The notes under the pieces: model-generated | What the model was told of the DNA's origin: nothing | Seen by the model: the letters and a program-made list of their open reading frames with translations, nothing else | Database searches by the model: none | Made by a program: the position numbers and the translations under genes | Part shown: positions 34,236 to 44,617 of the stretch, one piece after another | How positions within the stretch are numbered: position 1 is the stretch's first letter | Layout: the number at the start of each line of letters is the position of its first letter | Assembly (NCBI GenBank): GCA_964017065.1 | Contig: OZ024786.1 | Coordinates: forward strand, 3,821,781-3,885,780 | Source: Haliclona indistincta | Taxonomy: Eukaryota > Porifera > Demospongiae > Haplosclerida > Chalinidae | Length of the DNA: 64,000 bases | Direction: 5' to 3'

Positions 34236-34762
34236 CCTCGGCGCATGCGCGAGGGTTACGGTACTTGCTTTGTCATTCGTTCGTTCATTCGTTCGTTCAT
34301 TCTGTCCATCGAGCTGCAGAGACCATCGCTCACTTCTGAAACTCGGTAAAGGTATGAACAGGCTTAACACGACAATGGCTTGCAATGTGACTCGTAGATT
34401 TTGCTAAAGTGCTTTCGTTCTCGAGTTATGTATGGCTGGCTCACCTTTACGGCCATCTTGGACCTCTCTGACTACAAACGCGCCCATAGATGACTATCTA
34501 GGTACTTGTAGATTCCATCTAAACAGCAGGACAGCTCTGGGGGTGCGTAGACATCTCAAGAAAAAGCCTATCAAAGCCAAGAGCAATGGCTACCTACTCA
34601 GTGTTCACGGTCACGCCCACTTGACACACCTTGTCTCGGTTGCGGTCAGCACTTCGCTGTCTTCTGGTTAGCAGTGCAGTTTCAATAGCAAGCAGGTTGG
34701 CTTTAGCTGCAAAGCTAACTAAAGAGCTAAATCTGCGATGTGCAACACACCGAGGGTTTTGT
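34236..34762 (+). repeat. Repeat bounded by aaccctcgg / ccgagggtt ends
   Basis: It starts with a short palindrome (aaccctcggcgcatgcgcga then gggtt) and a run of cgttcgttcatt repeats, and ends at about 34762 with gcaacacaccgagggttt. The same end (gtgcaacacactgagggttt followed by a cattcgttctgtcc block) appears at about 39659-39735, which suggests a dispersed non-autonomous element. Confidence 0.55.
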
Positions 34763-34940
34763 GAAGGCTGTTCATTTGTTGAAGTTGTAAATTTTTCATC
34801 TTTTTCATTTTTAAAAACTGTCTTTCTATGTGCTGGTCCTGACTGCTGTCTTTTAATCTATGGTTTCCATTTAAATATTGAATGACTCTCTTGCAGTTGG
34901 TTGTCTCTTATGCTGTAGAGATCTAATTGTAAGTAGACCG

Positions 34941-35116
34941 GCTAAAGAACTTTGTTCTGATTCCATCCACTTTCCTACCTTTTGAAGCACATCTGTGACA
35001 ACAGCAGCTTGATCAAGGGATTTCTCTCCTAGTCTCATGCTTTTGCATGGAAAGCCATTATTATATTATTTTAAGAACTTTGCTCTGATTCCATCCACTC
35101 TCCTACCCTTTGAGGG
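34941..35116 (+). repeat. Direct duplication of a 45-bp block
   Basis: The block aagaactttgttctgattcc with the following atccactttcctaccttttga (34944-34986) recurs at 35072-35116 with a few substitutions. Confidence 0.75.
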
Positions 35117-35129
35117 TTTGTTTCTGTTT

Positions 35130-35740
35130 GCGAACCACAAACTCTTCCCTCTATCAAATGAGCTTATAGTAAACTTGATCTACTGAAGGCTGGTTCTGTA
35201 ATTGGAAATCACATACGCAAAACTTTGGTGCATTCCCATTCCATGCTTTGCCCTAGCAATAATTGCTTTTGAGAGTGTCAGCTACATAAACGTCTACTCT
35301 AACCATCCATATCTAGCCAATTCCAGTTTGAAAATGTATGGAAGACCTGATGAGATAGTCTATACTATTGTCTGCAATACCCGGCTTCAACGTCTGTAAC
35401 ATGTCATAGCCGGTCCAATAACTAGTGACCTCAAGGTGCTTCAGACTGTGATTTATTGTTATTCATGTGTTCTGAGGTTATTTCAACATTCATTAGGCTC
35501 ACTAAAGCTAGAAACAAGCACTGCAATCAAATTTCACACCTCAATTAGCGCCTTAGTACATTAACAATTTATATTAATTTTTACAACAAGAATAGCTAGA
35601 ATTGCGACCGCCTCCATATCTAATTTTCTTCGCAAGGTCTTACTCTATAAGTATGCCAAGTTTGGTGCTTTTTTCATAAAGTGCACAATAGGTTTGATAT
35701 TCGGAGCTATGCCGCTCCACTATCAATGATAGCTGGTAAG
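35130..35740. other. Spacer with no supported gene
   Basis: Only one short frame (35202-35399) with no recognisable domain. Confidence 0.3.
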
Positions 35741-35775
35741 TTATTACTATGTGGTGCTCACGTGATAAAATCACG

Positions 35776-36073
35776 TGGAGCTACATAATGGACGACAGAT
35801 TAGGCATGCTCACTCTTACCTTCATGAGAAACGGCTCTAGGTACCTCGTACACTCTAGTCGGTGCCGTTACTCCATGTGCAGCCAACCATACTGTATTAG
35901 ACTACAAAAGCTACTCCTACACACGAGAGAGTGCGAGCAGCGCCAGTCTGGAACTTGTATCGCTTGCAAACTCTTTGCTAAATTATGTGTATCATCCATG
36001 TTTGTGAGTGTAAGGAGGAGAATTGCCAATTCCGTAATTGTTCAAAGATGAAGCAAAAGCTGAGGGGAATGAC
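35776..36073 (+). pseudogene. TAZ-type zinc finger gene fragment, frameshifted
   Basis: The frame open from 35749 reads HSSRCRYSMCSQPYCIRLQK then LLLHTRECEQRQSGTCIACK and LFAKLCV. This fits the TAZ pattern C-x4-C-x4-C...LLxH-x3-C...G-x-C-x2-C-x-L-x-x-LC. Near 35990 the sense moves by a small indel and the other frame supplies the last cluster, CECKEENCQFRNCSKMKQKL. TAZ domains are best known from CBP/p300. A single-domain, frameshifted copy in this setting is more likely a relic of an expanded or transposon-borne family. Just upstream, cacgtgataaaatcacgtg (35759-35777) forms a small hairpin. Confidence 0.7.
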
Positions 36074-36246
36074 TCGGGGAAAATTGGAATCTGGAAACAG
36101 CAATTTTTAAAAAGAATGTTCTCCGGTTCTTGTCATGCCATTGTCTAAACTTAAGGCCACTCCAAGTTGATCTGCAGTTTCTGGTCCTGCCCTATACTTC
36201 TAGAGGATGCGGGAGGGCGAATGATAAGGACTATATGACTATTTTT

Positions 36247-36303
36247 CATACAATGTAACATTGCTTCAAAACGTCATACTATTGTATCACTTCTCAAGCT
36301 CAA
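36247..36303. repeat. Inverted repeat, right arm (partner 33346-33404)
   Basis: Complement of the left arm. It is followed by three copies of ccaatatc, whose inverse (ggatattggatattgg) occurs at 32910-32925 on the outer left side. Confidence 0.8.
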
Positions 36304-36334
36304 GCCAATATCCAATATCCAATATCCATCTTCG

Positions 36335-36452
36335 AGAGTGCCTAGAGTGCCTAAATAGAGTGCTTAGAGTGCATAAGGAGAGTGCCTAGAGTGCATAAAT
36401 AGAGTGCTTAGAGTGCATAAGGAGAGTGCCTAGAGTGCATAACGAGAGTTCC
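36335..36452 (+). repeat. Second gagtgcctagagtgcataa tandem array
   Basis: About five units with taaatagagtgcttagagtg variants, same strand orientation as the array at 33080-33300. Confidence 0.9.
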
Positions 36453-36795
36453 TGGAGTGCCTGTGTGTGTTTCAAAAAACACGACTGGTGTTTTTAAACT
36501 ATCACCCTCTCACCTGGCTCTCACATTATTTACTCTATAGACCCATCAATCCATTCCCCTGCCGTTCCACTTCCATCACCTCCGTCTACCACCACCTCCA
36601 TCTTCAACCATCCTGAGGGGGTAGACAAAGGTGTGTACTCTACTAATCACTTTTCTAATTGTGTGATTTTATGCTGCTCATACATGATTTAAGAGACAAG
36701 ATAGAGAAGAGAGAAACAGAAAGAGAAGAAGAATTGAGCCAAAGACAGAGAAGGAAGCAAAGACAGAGAAGGTAAAAGAAGAAATAAAATGATGG

Positions 36796-37089
36796 TTGTA
36801 TAAATATATGATGCGTTTACGTATGCAGCATGTGACGGGATTAACTCAGGAAGACCTCAAACTTTTGAATGATAACAAATGGTTAAATGATCCTGAATCC
36901 TGCGTTCCCTGTAAGCCTGGTTTCCAAGGTATACAAGCCCTTTCATTTTCGAGAGAAGACATAGATAACCTATGTGAGTGGATTGACTACGCTATTAGCT
37001 TCACACAACACACACTGTCCCACGCTACAGCCCATTTTTCTCGTCAAAGGCAGTATCTGTCAACCGAAGGACGTGTTCCTTATGGTTGA
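36796..37089 (+). CDS. Unrecognised reading frame, 97 aa
   Basis: The frame has a mixed, non-repetitive composition (VTGLTQEDLKLLNDNKWLND, CVPCKPGFQG, FSREDIDNLCEWIDYA). It stays sensible for at least one codon past its stop, since the same frame continues QGAGLQDTILGSSIPVALLR after TGA at 37087-37089. It may be an exon of a decayed gene. A glutamate- and arginine-rich stretch lies just upstream (about 36690-36780). I recognise no family. The LxxLxxNxWLND start recalls Ulp1-type peptidases only superficially. Confidence 0.3.
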   Translation: MYKYMMRLRMQHVTGLTQEDLKLLNDNKWLNDPESCVPCKPGFQGIQALSFSREDIDNLCEWIDYAISFTQHTLSHATAHFSRQRQYLSTEGRVPYG

Positions 37090-37849
37090 CAAGGTGCTGG
37101 TCTGCAAGATACCATTTTAGGAAGCAGCATTCCAGTGGCACTTCTGAGAGCATTCTACGCATTCAATGTGCATTATACACCACGCTCCTCAAACGTGTAC
37201 TCTTATGGAGCGTACAAGAGTACATAAGAGTACAACTATAAATAGTTTGCTGGCACAGCTCAAGGACTTTTGAATTTACCAGAACTATATTGCGTTCATG
37301 TATTCATCTCTGTAGAAAATAATAGTCTGTTTCAGTTATTGTCTGAGTGAATCAGTTATTGTCAATAATTTGATGCTATCTAAAATAAGAAGCTATACAG
37401 TAATTCACAATTGTCAATTTGCTAGCCATACTTATTACAGCATACTTGTGTCCTCCTTACCTAAGATGTAAGCTGTCAGTTTCTTCAAGTAGTATGTATT
37501 TGATAAACTCGTTTATAGAGTATGTATAATGTGCAAACGTGCCCTAAAGTGCACCAGCGGCCGGTATACAGCTTGCAGCTAACCATAGATCATAACATCA
37601 AAGAGTGTGAACATCATACCAAGGGTATGAGTGTCATACTTAAGACTAGTGTGACAGTAGCAACCAGTGTTTGATACCAAATTTGGTATGATTTTCACAC
37701 CACAGTTTCTATAGTGAATGACCATAATTTTATTAGTTGGAAAATGGTGTGAAGTATAGTGATGATATGCCCAGATTATAATTACAACATAAAGAATGAT
37801 CTTATTCCTGTAAATAGGTAGGACTGTCATAAGATGCAACCTGGTTTGC

Positions 37850-38092
37850 AGACAAGACAGCCATTACCACTGTGCACTGTGCTCATAAACCGTTCTTAGT
37901 AAATGTGACTTTGTAAAGCATTTACATAGCCACACTCGGACTATTAAGTTAGTGCCTGAAAGAGTGAAACGTACTAGCACCAGCAAGGCCAAGAAAGTTC
38001 ATCGTGAAACTTGTGGAGAAAAGCTACCCTCTATGAACCAGAAGCGACATAGAGTCAATAAGCATCTTCAGGATAAAACAGGTATGTAACAG
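37850..38092 (+). pseudogene. Degraded C2H2 zinc-finger fragment
   Basis: One frame reads HYHCALCS, a stop, then SKCDFVKHLHSHTR and a lysine-rich linker, followed by CGEKLPSMNQKRHRVNKHLQ, which keeps the spacing of a second finger but has lost a cysteine. It ends near a GT donor at about 38083. The internal stop and missing cysteine mark it as a relic. Confidence 0.5.
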
Positions 38093-38099
38093 AGACATG

Positions 38100-38990
38100 T
38101 CACACTCATAGTTTTTGACAGCCATATATAAATTTTCAAGCTATGATTATTGGCTCCCCTGTACATGTCATCGAAAATACAGGGGCCTCCAGTGATCAAG
38201 CAAAATGCGAGTTAAAATAATGATTGCGTTGAAAATGCATGAGCGTCAGCCAGGGGCAACCAGCCTGCTTTTTGAATGAGAACATCTACGATCAATTTGC
38301 CTTCATCCCTCAGTAACCTCAGACGATAGTGTATTAGAAGAACTGATGAATCTGAAGTTTATATATGACTTGTGTTATATATTTACCAAAAGTATCAAGA
38401 GTTGCAATGTCATGTGACCTCTGAGAATGCCCAAGAGCTACCATTTCTAGATCACATTGATTCATCAAGCTTTGGTTACTTGCAAAGCAACAACACAGAT
38501 CAAACAATCTACTGTAGGCAATCCACTTATACAGAAAGAGAACAATGCACCTGGAAAATCGGTGGAACACCAATGGAGGGTTTCAAGACAACTGCAAAAT
38601 CACCTGGAAGGAAAAAACCAACTGGAAGAAACAAAATAATATTATTCTACCGATTGATTCTTACATCCACAACTATTGACATTTCAAGTGGAAGGAGTGG
38701 AAGAACTATGTAAATGAGCGGTATAGAGGTCCACTTCCCTTCCTCATAATCGATTCTCCCTCACAACCGATGTTGAGCTGTATACCATACACTCACAAAT
38801 TTTCTCACACTGTACCCCTTGATAGGGTAAAAGTGATCTTCTCAAATCGGTCATCTGTGTCTCATGTGCAATGTACATGTCATGTGCTGTAGATGCTCAA
38901 TACATGCTCACTTCAGAGTCAAAATGCAGTCAAAGTTTCCCTTTTCGTTATTAAAAGTCATCGTCTAAAGGATCGTCTCTAGGGCTAGCT
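38100..38990. other. Spacer, weak open frames only
   Basis: Overlapping frames at 38372-38713 are lysine- and glutamine-rich without a recognisable domain. They may belong to the decayed finger gene upstream. Confidence 0.3.
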
Positions 38991-39094
38991 ATAATACAGG
39001 CTAGCCTCGTCCCCAGAGGCCGGACTGGTAATTATTATGACCGACCTCACCAGATCAATGTATCGCACTGCACCGACCTCGTGATGTAGCGGAG

Positions 39095-39250
39095 CGACTC
39101 ACAGTGTAGCGGAGCGACCTCACGGTGCAGCTAAGCGACCTCACGGTGCAGGGAAGCGACCTCACGGGTAGCAGAGCGACCTCACGGTGTAGCAGAGCGA
39201 CCTCACGGTGTAGCAGAGCGACCTCACGGTGTAGCAGAGCGACCTCACCA
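39095..39250 (+). repeat. Tandem array of about 20-21-bp units (gcgacctcacggtgtagcaga)
   Basis: Seven or so units of gcgacctcacggtgtagcag with variants (gcggagcgactcacagtgta, gcagggaagcg) end at about 39250. A partial copy of the tagcctcgtccccag terminus of the 9673-10317 element lies just upstream at 38999-39019. Confidence 0.9.
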
Positions 39251-39469
39251 CATCAAAAGTGCGCTGTGCCCAATTTTGACACTGATAACGCTCCATACAG
39301 CTGCAGCAGATAGAAGATGAGATGCAATAAAAGCTGATGTCAGAAAGGAGGCAATTATTAGAGGCTCGAAAACGAAGACTGGAAGAGGAATAGATTTTAG
39401 AGAAGTGCATGGCGCTTTGACACAGATAGACAGGATACTTCAGCATATTAAACTCGCTACGTACTGCGA

Positions 39470-39650
39470 ATCCGACTAGAAATCTATAACAATTATTGTT
39501 ATAATATTATAACTGTTACAATAATTAGTATTGTTATAATAATGCGTGAGAGGGTAGCTCCTTTTGCAAACCTTAACTTGCAAACCTTTTGCAAACCTTT
39601 TGCAAAAGGCAAACCTTAACTTGCAAACCTTTTGCAAAATATGCTGAAGT
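39470..39650. repeat. AT-rich palindromic tract and short aaaccttttgcaa repeats
   Basis: At 39489-39541 there are overlapping attgttataat palindromic blocks. At 39578-39640 the words aaccttttgc and ttaacttgcaaac recur several times. No coding meaning is seen. Confidence 0.7.
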
Positions 39651-39757
39651 AACTCTACACTGTGCAACACACTGAGGGTTTGGGAAATCTAGTCGTTTGT
39701 CATTTGTCATTCGTTCTGTCCAATGAGCTGTTAATGTAGAGGCATATTTTCAATTGA

Positions 39758-39982
39758 GTGGGACAGCAAAGAGAACCAGAGTGCAGTTGCCGAAAGAAAG
39801 GATACAGATGTAAAACAGGAAGTTTGACAGGAAGATGTGGTTGTCGAAAGAAAAGAAACTTGCTCAGAGGATGTGAGTGTCTTCACTGCATCGACCTCCC
39901 TAACACTAGTGCTAATAAAGAAGATGCTGTTGCGCTAGAGAAGGAAGAAACAGTGAATTGTGTGATGAAAGTAAATAATTAA
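39758..39982 (+). CDS. Cysteine-rich (CXC/tesmin-like) exon fragment, 74 aa
   Basis: The frame reads ECSCRKKGYRCKTGSLTGRC then GCRKKRNLLRGCECLHCID, an alternation of CxC, C and CxxC with lysine and arginine that resembles the CXC motif (C-x-C-x4-C...C-x-C...C-x-C-x2-C). The open frame has no ATG at its start, so it may be a later exon. It lies 600 bp left of the Harbinger element and is probably unrelated to it. Function unknown. DNA binding is the usual role of CXC motifs. Confidence 0.4.
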   Translation: MGQQREPECSCRKKGYRCKTGSLTGRCGCRKKRNLLRGCECLHCIDLPNTSANKEDAVALEKEETVNCVMKVNN

Positions 39983-40543
39983 CACATGCACGTGCCTAGT
40001 ATATAGGACCAGGAGAAGGCTCCAGTCAATCTCAAAACCCCCTCTCATCCTTTCCGCCTACTGTAAACCATCATGGATCTTATCCAGGCATTGTCGTCGG
40101 CCTTGGTAGGGGCCATTCTCGTTGGACAACAGTATTCCACATCGGCCATGCCCCCGTCCAGTCAAGCTGCAGCTCCTGCTGCTGCTACAACTAATGCCAC
40201 TGCTACAAGTACAAGCACTAACAGGTCAGGAATAATGTATTGTGGTAATTATATATTCTATTAAGTGGTTGTGCTCGTCCATGATAATAATTATTTGCTT
40301 AATTATAGGGGTTTAACTGGGCCTAGCCAAATTTTGCCCTCGTATTTAGGAACACATTGCTTTTTTGCAAGGAATCCTGGAACTATAGGCCTGTCCGCAT
40401 ATAAACTGGTTTCAATGCGCATTGGGTTCGATTACGCAAAACTGGTTCGAAACTGTATACAATCCGGTTTGGTCGCGTCCGCACTATTACTATATCGTAA
40501 CCGGATTGATGACGTCATATCACGTGATACCAATGGTTACAAA

Positions 40544-41859
40544 ATGGCGGTTGCGCAGTTCCTGTTGGTGTTGTTCTTGTACTTGCGGTTAAGCAGTAAA
40601 CATAGACGCAAACGAGCTGCAAGAGAACGCATGAGGAAGCTCAGGCAGCGCAGAAGGTACCAGAATCTTGCAAGAGCTAGAAAAGGACGCAGGTGAGGAA
40701 TAGAACATCGATCGTTACACTGAGGTGAATTACTCCTGGTTTTTGATGTAGAAGGCTGCTTCTTCTAATGCTGACAGAACGCAAAGCTAGTCCAGAAGTT
40801 TGGCGCAAGTACAGAAGTACTGAATGGTGGAGAGGTGTAGTGAATGGCTTGTATGGCGATGCATGGTGGAAGGAGAATTTAAGGATGTCAAGAGATACTT
40901 ACAGAATGCTTTGTGATGAACTGAGACCTCACATCGAACGACAAACAACTGTATTCAGAGAGGCTATTAGTGTTGAGGCTAGATAAGCGATTACAATTTG
41001 GAGACTTGCTACTAATGTAGAGTACCGGACCATTGCGTCTCTTTTTGGAGTTGGTAGATCTACGGTTGGCGAAATTGTTCTCGACACATGTGACGCCATT
41101 GCAAACCATTTGTTACCTCGCTATGTTGGTGTGCCTAGTGATCCGGCTGCTCTTCATGAAATTGTTGATGGATTTCGGGAATGTTGGGGGTTTCCTCAAA
41201 CCATTGGAGCAATTGATGGAACGCACGTTCCAATAATACGGCCAACAGAGAGCTCAGCTGATTATTACAATAGAAAAAGGTTTTATTCTGTAATCATGCA
41301 GGCTGTAGTGGATTACCGTGGGCTATTCATGGATATTAATGTAGGATGGCCGGGTAAAGTCCACGATGCCCGCGTGTTTTCCAACTCCAGTTTGTACAAA
41401 AAAGCAAACCGTGGTACAATATTTCCTAACTGGACTAGCAAAATAGGTAGCATCGATGTCCCGTTGGTCATACTGGGTGATCCTGCGTATCCCTTACTCA
41501 CATGGTTAATGAAACCTTACCTGGAGAATTCCACAAGTACAGCTAAGGAACGCTTGTTTAACTACCGTCAAAGCAGAGCGAGGATGGTTGTGGAGGATGC
41601 GTTTGGTCGGCTAAAGGGAAGATGGCGCTGCTTGATGAAACGCATGGACACCAATGGCTGTAATGTTCCCAACATTGTCGCTTCTTGTGTGGTATTGCAC
41701 AATATATGTGAGTTGTATGGAGACCATTGTCATCAAGACTGGATTGTTAATGTTGAAACCACTCGTACTACAAACTCTACGACCAACAGTACAACATCCA
41801 CTGTCGTCAACTCTTCAGCAAGCGACATTAGAAATGCTATCAGAGACTCTTTACAGTGA
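40544..41859 (+). pseudogene. HARBI1-like: PIF/Harbinger (DDE_Tnp_4) transposase with one nonsense codon
   Basis: Two exons, 40544-40692 and 40752-41859, would encode about 418 aa starting MAVAQFLLVL with a basic region (RRKRAARERMRKLRQRRR). The DDE domain is clear: AIDGTHV (D205), GWPGKVHDARVF (D255), GDPAYPL (D293) and VVEDAFGRLKGRW (E331), with probable catalytic D205, D293 and E331. The only lesion is TAA at 40984-40986 (codon 128, VEAR-stop-AITIW), in the helix-turn-helix region where related proteins read through. The frame is otherwise continuous. The stop may be a recent mutation, a polymorphism or a sequencing error. Confidence 0.9.
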
Positions 41860-41901
41860 ACTGACACGAACCATTGATAACATAATTATTATAATTATAA
41901 G

Positions 41902-44504
41902 CAGGGCTTCAAATTAGCACTCGCCCGCACGCCCGAGGCGAGTAAAATATAGCTCGGGCTAGTAAAATACACGAGGTTAGCGCCCGGCTGGCTAGTTAAA
42001 CAAGACTTACCTTACCACAATATTTCACTGGATGAACGCGAGCGTAAGTTGCAAAGAACACTATGTAGTGTTGCAAAGAACACCAATTAATGCGCACCAG
42101 GCAGGCGGGGTTAAGGTCATGCATTGGTTTATGTAGAGCATGCGCAATACAAACCCACAGCAGGTGTTGTACAAATCAGTGGTTTGGCCTGGGTTTGGCA
42201 ATATATTTTGGTTTGGCTAACTATGTGGAGGTACTTCAATGGTGTTGAAGAGCCCCCAGCTAAAAGAACAAAGTCAACTGAGGAGAAGAGGCAGCAGGGA
42301 AGGGAGTATGAGCAGCAAAAAAGAAAGAGAAGTTGGAATGAGAAATGGTTGCTTGGAGATGGAAACAAGAGAAGAGAATGGCTTAAGTTTGATGGTGAGG
42401 AGATGTATTGTGATGATTGCAGAAAATATGCTACTGGAGATGCTAAGAAAAAGAGCCCGTTTGTGATAGGAACACAGCATTTTAAGCTAGAGAGCATAAA
42501 ATATCATGAGCAGTCCCAAGGTCACCAGCACTGTGTTAGCATTGCAGCTGCTAATAAAGCCCCACCAAGTACGAGCATTGCTGAAAAGACTCTAGTTACA
42601 TTAAATCGTGCTCAATTTGAAAAAATGGACAAACTTTTTCGAACAGCACACGCAATTGCCAAGAAGGGTAGACCTTTTACTGGCTTTGTATGGATGTGTG
42701 ATTTAGATGAGATGAAGGGGCTTGATATTGGCAAAACGTATCGAAATCATACACAGGCACAGAACTTTATTAGCTACATTGCTATGGTTGAACGCAATAA
42801 TTTCCAGCAGGAGCTTTTAAGTGTTGGATTTTTGTCTCTACTTTCTGATGGTTCAACAGATAGTGCAGTTATAGAGGAGGAGGTGGTGTATGCTCAGTAT
42901 GCTAAAGATGGGGAAATTTTTGTTAAATTTCTTGGTTTACAGCCAGTACCCAAGGCTGATGCACTACACATCACTACAGCAATTAAAGATGTTACCTCAG
43001 CTGCTCTAGGTATTGAGGAGAAAGAATGGAAGAAGAAACTAGTTGCCGTAGGCAGTGATGGGGCAGCAGTGATGGTTGGTTGCAGAAGTGGGGTTGTAAC
43101 TCGGCTTACTGAAGACATGCCTCATGTTATAGGTGTTCATTGTATGGCTCATAGGCTAGAGTTGAGCTTCAAAGATGCAGTAAGTGGGAATACTTGTCAT
43201 AAAAAGCTAGATGGTCTACTTATGGGTCTCTATTCTTTCTATCATGCTAGCCCACTGAATCGTGCAAATCTCAAGGCTTCTTATCAAATTCTAGAGCAAA
43301 CACCACTAATGCCAACTCGTATTGGGGGTACACGCTGGGTAGCTCATACACTAAAGGCTCTTGGTAATTTCCTTCGAGGGTATGCAGCTCTTATTCAACA
43401 TTTAGAGCAGATTAAGTCCCCTGATTCTGAAGGCGTGCGCGAGGAACAAAGGGCAAAGGCTAAGAAATTGTATAAAATTGCTAAATCCAAGGATGTAGTC
43501 AAATATGCATGCTTTTTGTTTGACGTACTTGATCAGTTAACCACCCTGTCATGCAATTTGCAAAGAACAACTGCTTCATTGGCTAAGGGATACAGATACA
43601 TGAAAACAACAAAAGCTGTTCTTGAAAAGTACAAGACTAAGGCTGGTCCAAAACTTAAAGTAATTGAGGAAGAAACTTCTTATGAAGGTGTTGATCTTTT
43701 GGGAAATGGTGAATCTTTTGTGAACTCACGTATACGACTTTTACAGGATCTTATCTCTAGCCTGGAGAACCGTATGACAGATACTAGTGAGGGAGTAGTT
43801 CATGCAACTAGTGTCATGGATCTTGCTTTATGGCCCAGCCCAGAACACTTTGGTACTTTTGGAGATGATCATATTGATAGTCTAGTTGAGCATTTTGATA
43901 GAGCACTACAGGAAGCAGGAGTTCAAACAGCTAAAATTGCAGATGAATGGACTGCATTTAAGGCAGGAGTACACAGTGATTATAGTTTGAGTCAAGTTAG
44001 TCAACCTAGTAATTGGGAAGAGTACATCAAATCTGTTACATGGGCAAAGTTGCATAAAAACTAATGTGAAGAAACACCGAACTTGCTAAAATTAGTGAAC
44101 CTAGTACTCAGTTTGCCAACCTCGACTGCTGAATGTGAAAGAGGGTTTAGTGTCATGAAACAGATCAAATGTGACTGGAGGTCAAGCCTTGGAACTGCGG
44201 CAATAAACGATTTAATGACTATCACTCTCCTTTCACCTACAATACAAGATTTTGAACCAAGACAAGCCATAGAACTTTGGCTTACCAGCGGACTACGTCA
44301 ACGTAGGCCAAACTTTATGGATATCGAGGTAGAGGAACTACCTAGCGATGATGTGTGAATTTGTGATTTGAAATAAAATTTAAGCTGAAACTGTTAACAA
44401 TAGTTATTTTGTTATTGGGCTAGTAGAATATGTGCTGGGCTAGTTAAAATTTGACCTTACTAGCCCTGCGGGCTAGTAGCAAAAAAAGTTAATTTGAAGC
44501 CCTG
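41902..44504 (+). mobile_element. Full-length hAT transposon, 2603 bp, nested in the Harbinger element
   Basis: The ends cagggcttcaaatta at 41902 and its complement ending at 44504 are inverted and of hAT type (CAGGG). The 8-bp duplication ATTATAAG flanks both sides (41894-41901 and 44505-44512). Subterminal gggctagtaaa-type repeats occur near both ends, as expected of transposase binding sites. Insertion lies 43 bp after the Harbinger transposase stop codon. Confidence 0.95.
42223..44358 (+). pseudogene. hAT transposase (TTF-type zinc finger, ZMYM/ZNF862-like) with one nonsense codon
   Basis: A single exon encodes about 711 aa if the TAA at 44062-44064 (codon 614) is ignored. The frame is open on both sides of it. 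The start MWRYF is the best ATG, although the frame is open earlier. Domains: lysine-rich start, TTF-type zinc finger (YCDDCRKYA... then H-x-x-S-x-x-H), catalytic-region motifs LLSDGSTDS (about 208), GSDGAAVM (about 277-284) and GGTRWVAH (about 371), then the C-terminal hAT dimerisation block LPTSTAECERGFSVM (about 625-640). The stop falls just before the dimerisation domain, so the protein made would lack it. Confidence 0.9.
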
Positions 44505-44617
44505 ATTATAAGTGATTGTGTGAATGGTTCAAGCGATATAAGGAATAAGTAAAGTGATTATGTTGCATGGACTTGTTCAAGTGGTGAGTTGATAATGTTC
44601 TCACTTGAAGATAGTAG

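Noticed and set aside
36796..37089. Ulp1/SENP-type peptidase
   Set aside because: Only the LTxEDLxxLNxxxWLND start recalls the family. No catalytic His-Asp-Cys blocks follow, so no function is assigned.
42129..42497. 122-codon minus-strand frame
   Set aside because: Antisense shadow of the hAT transposase start.
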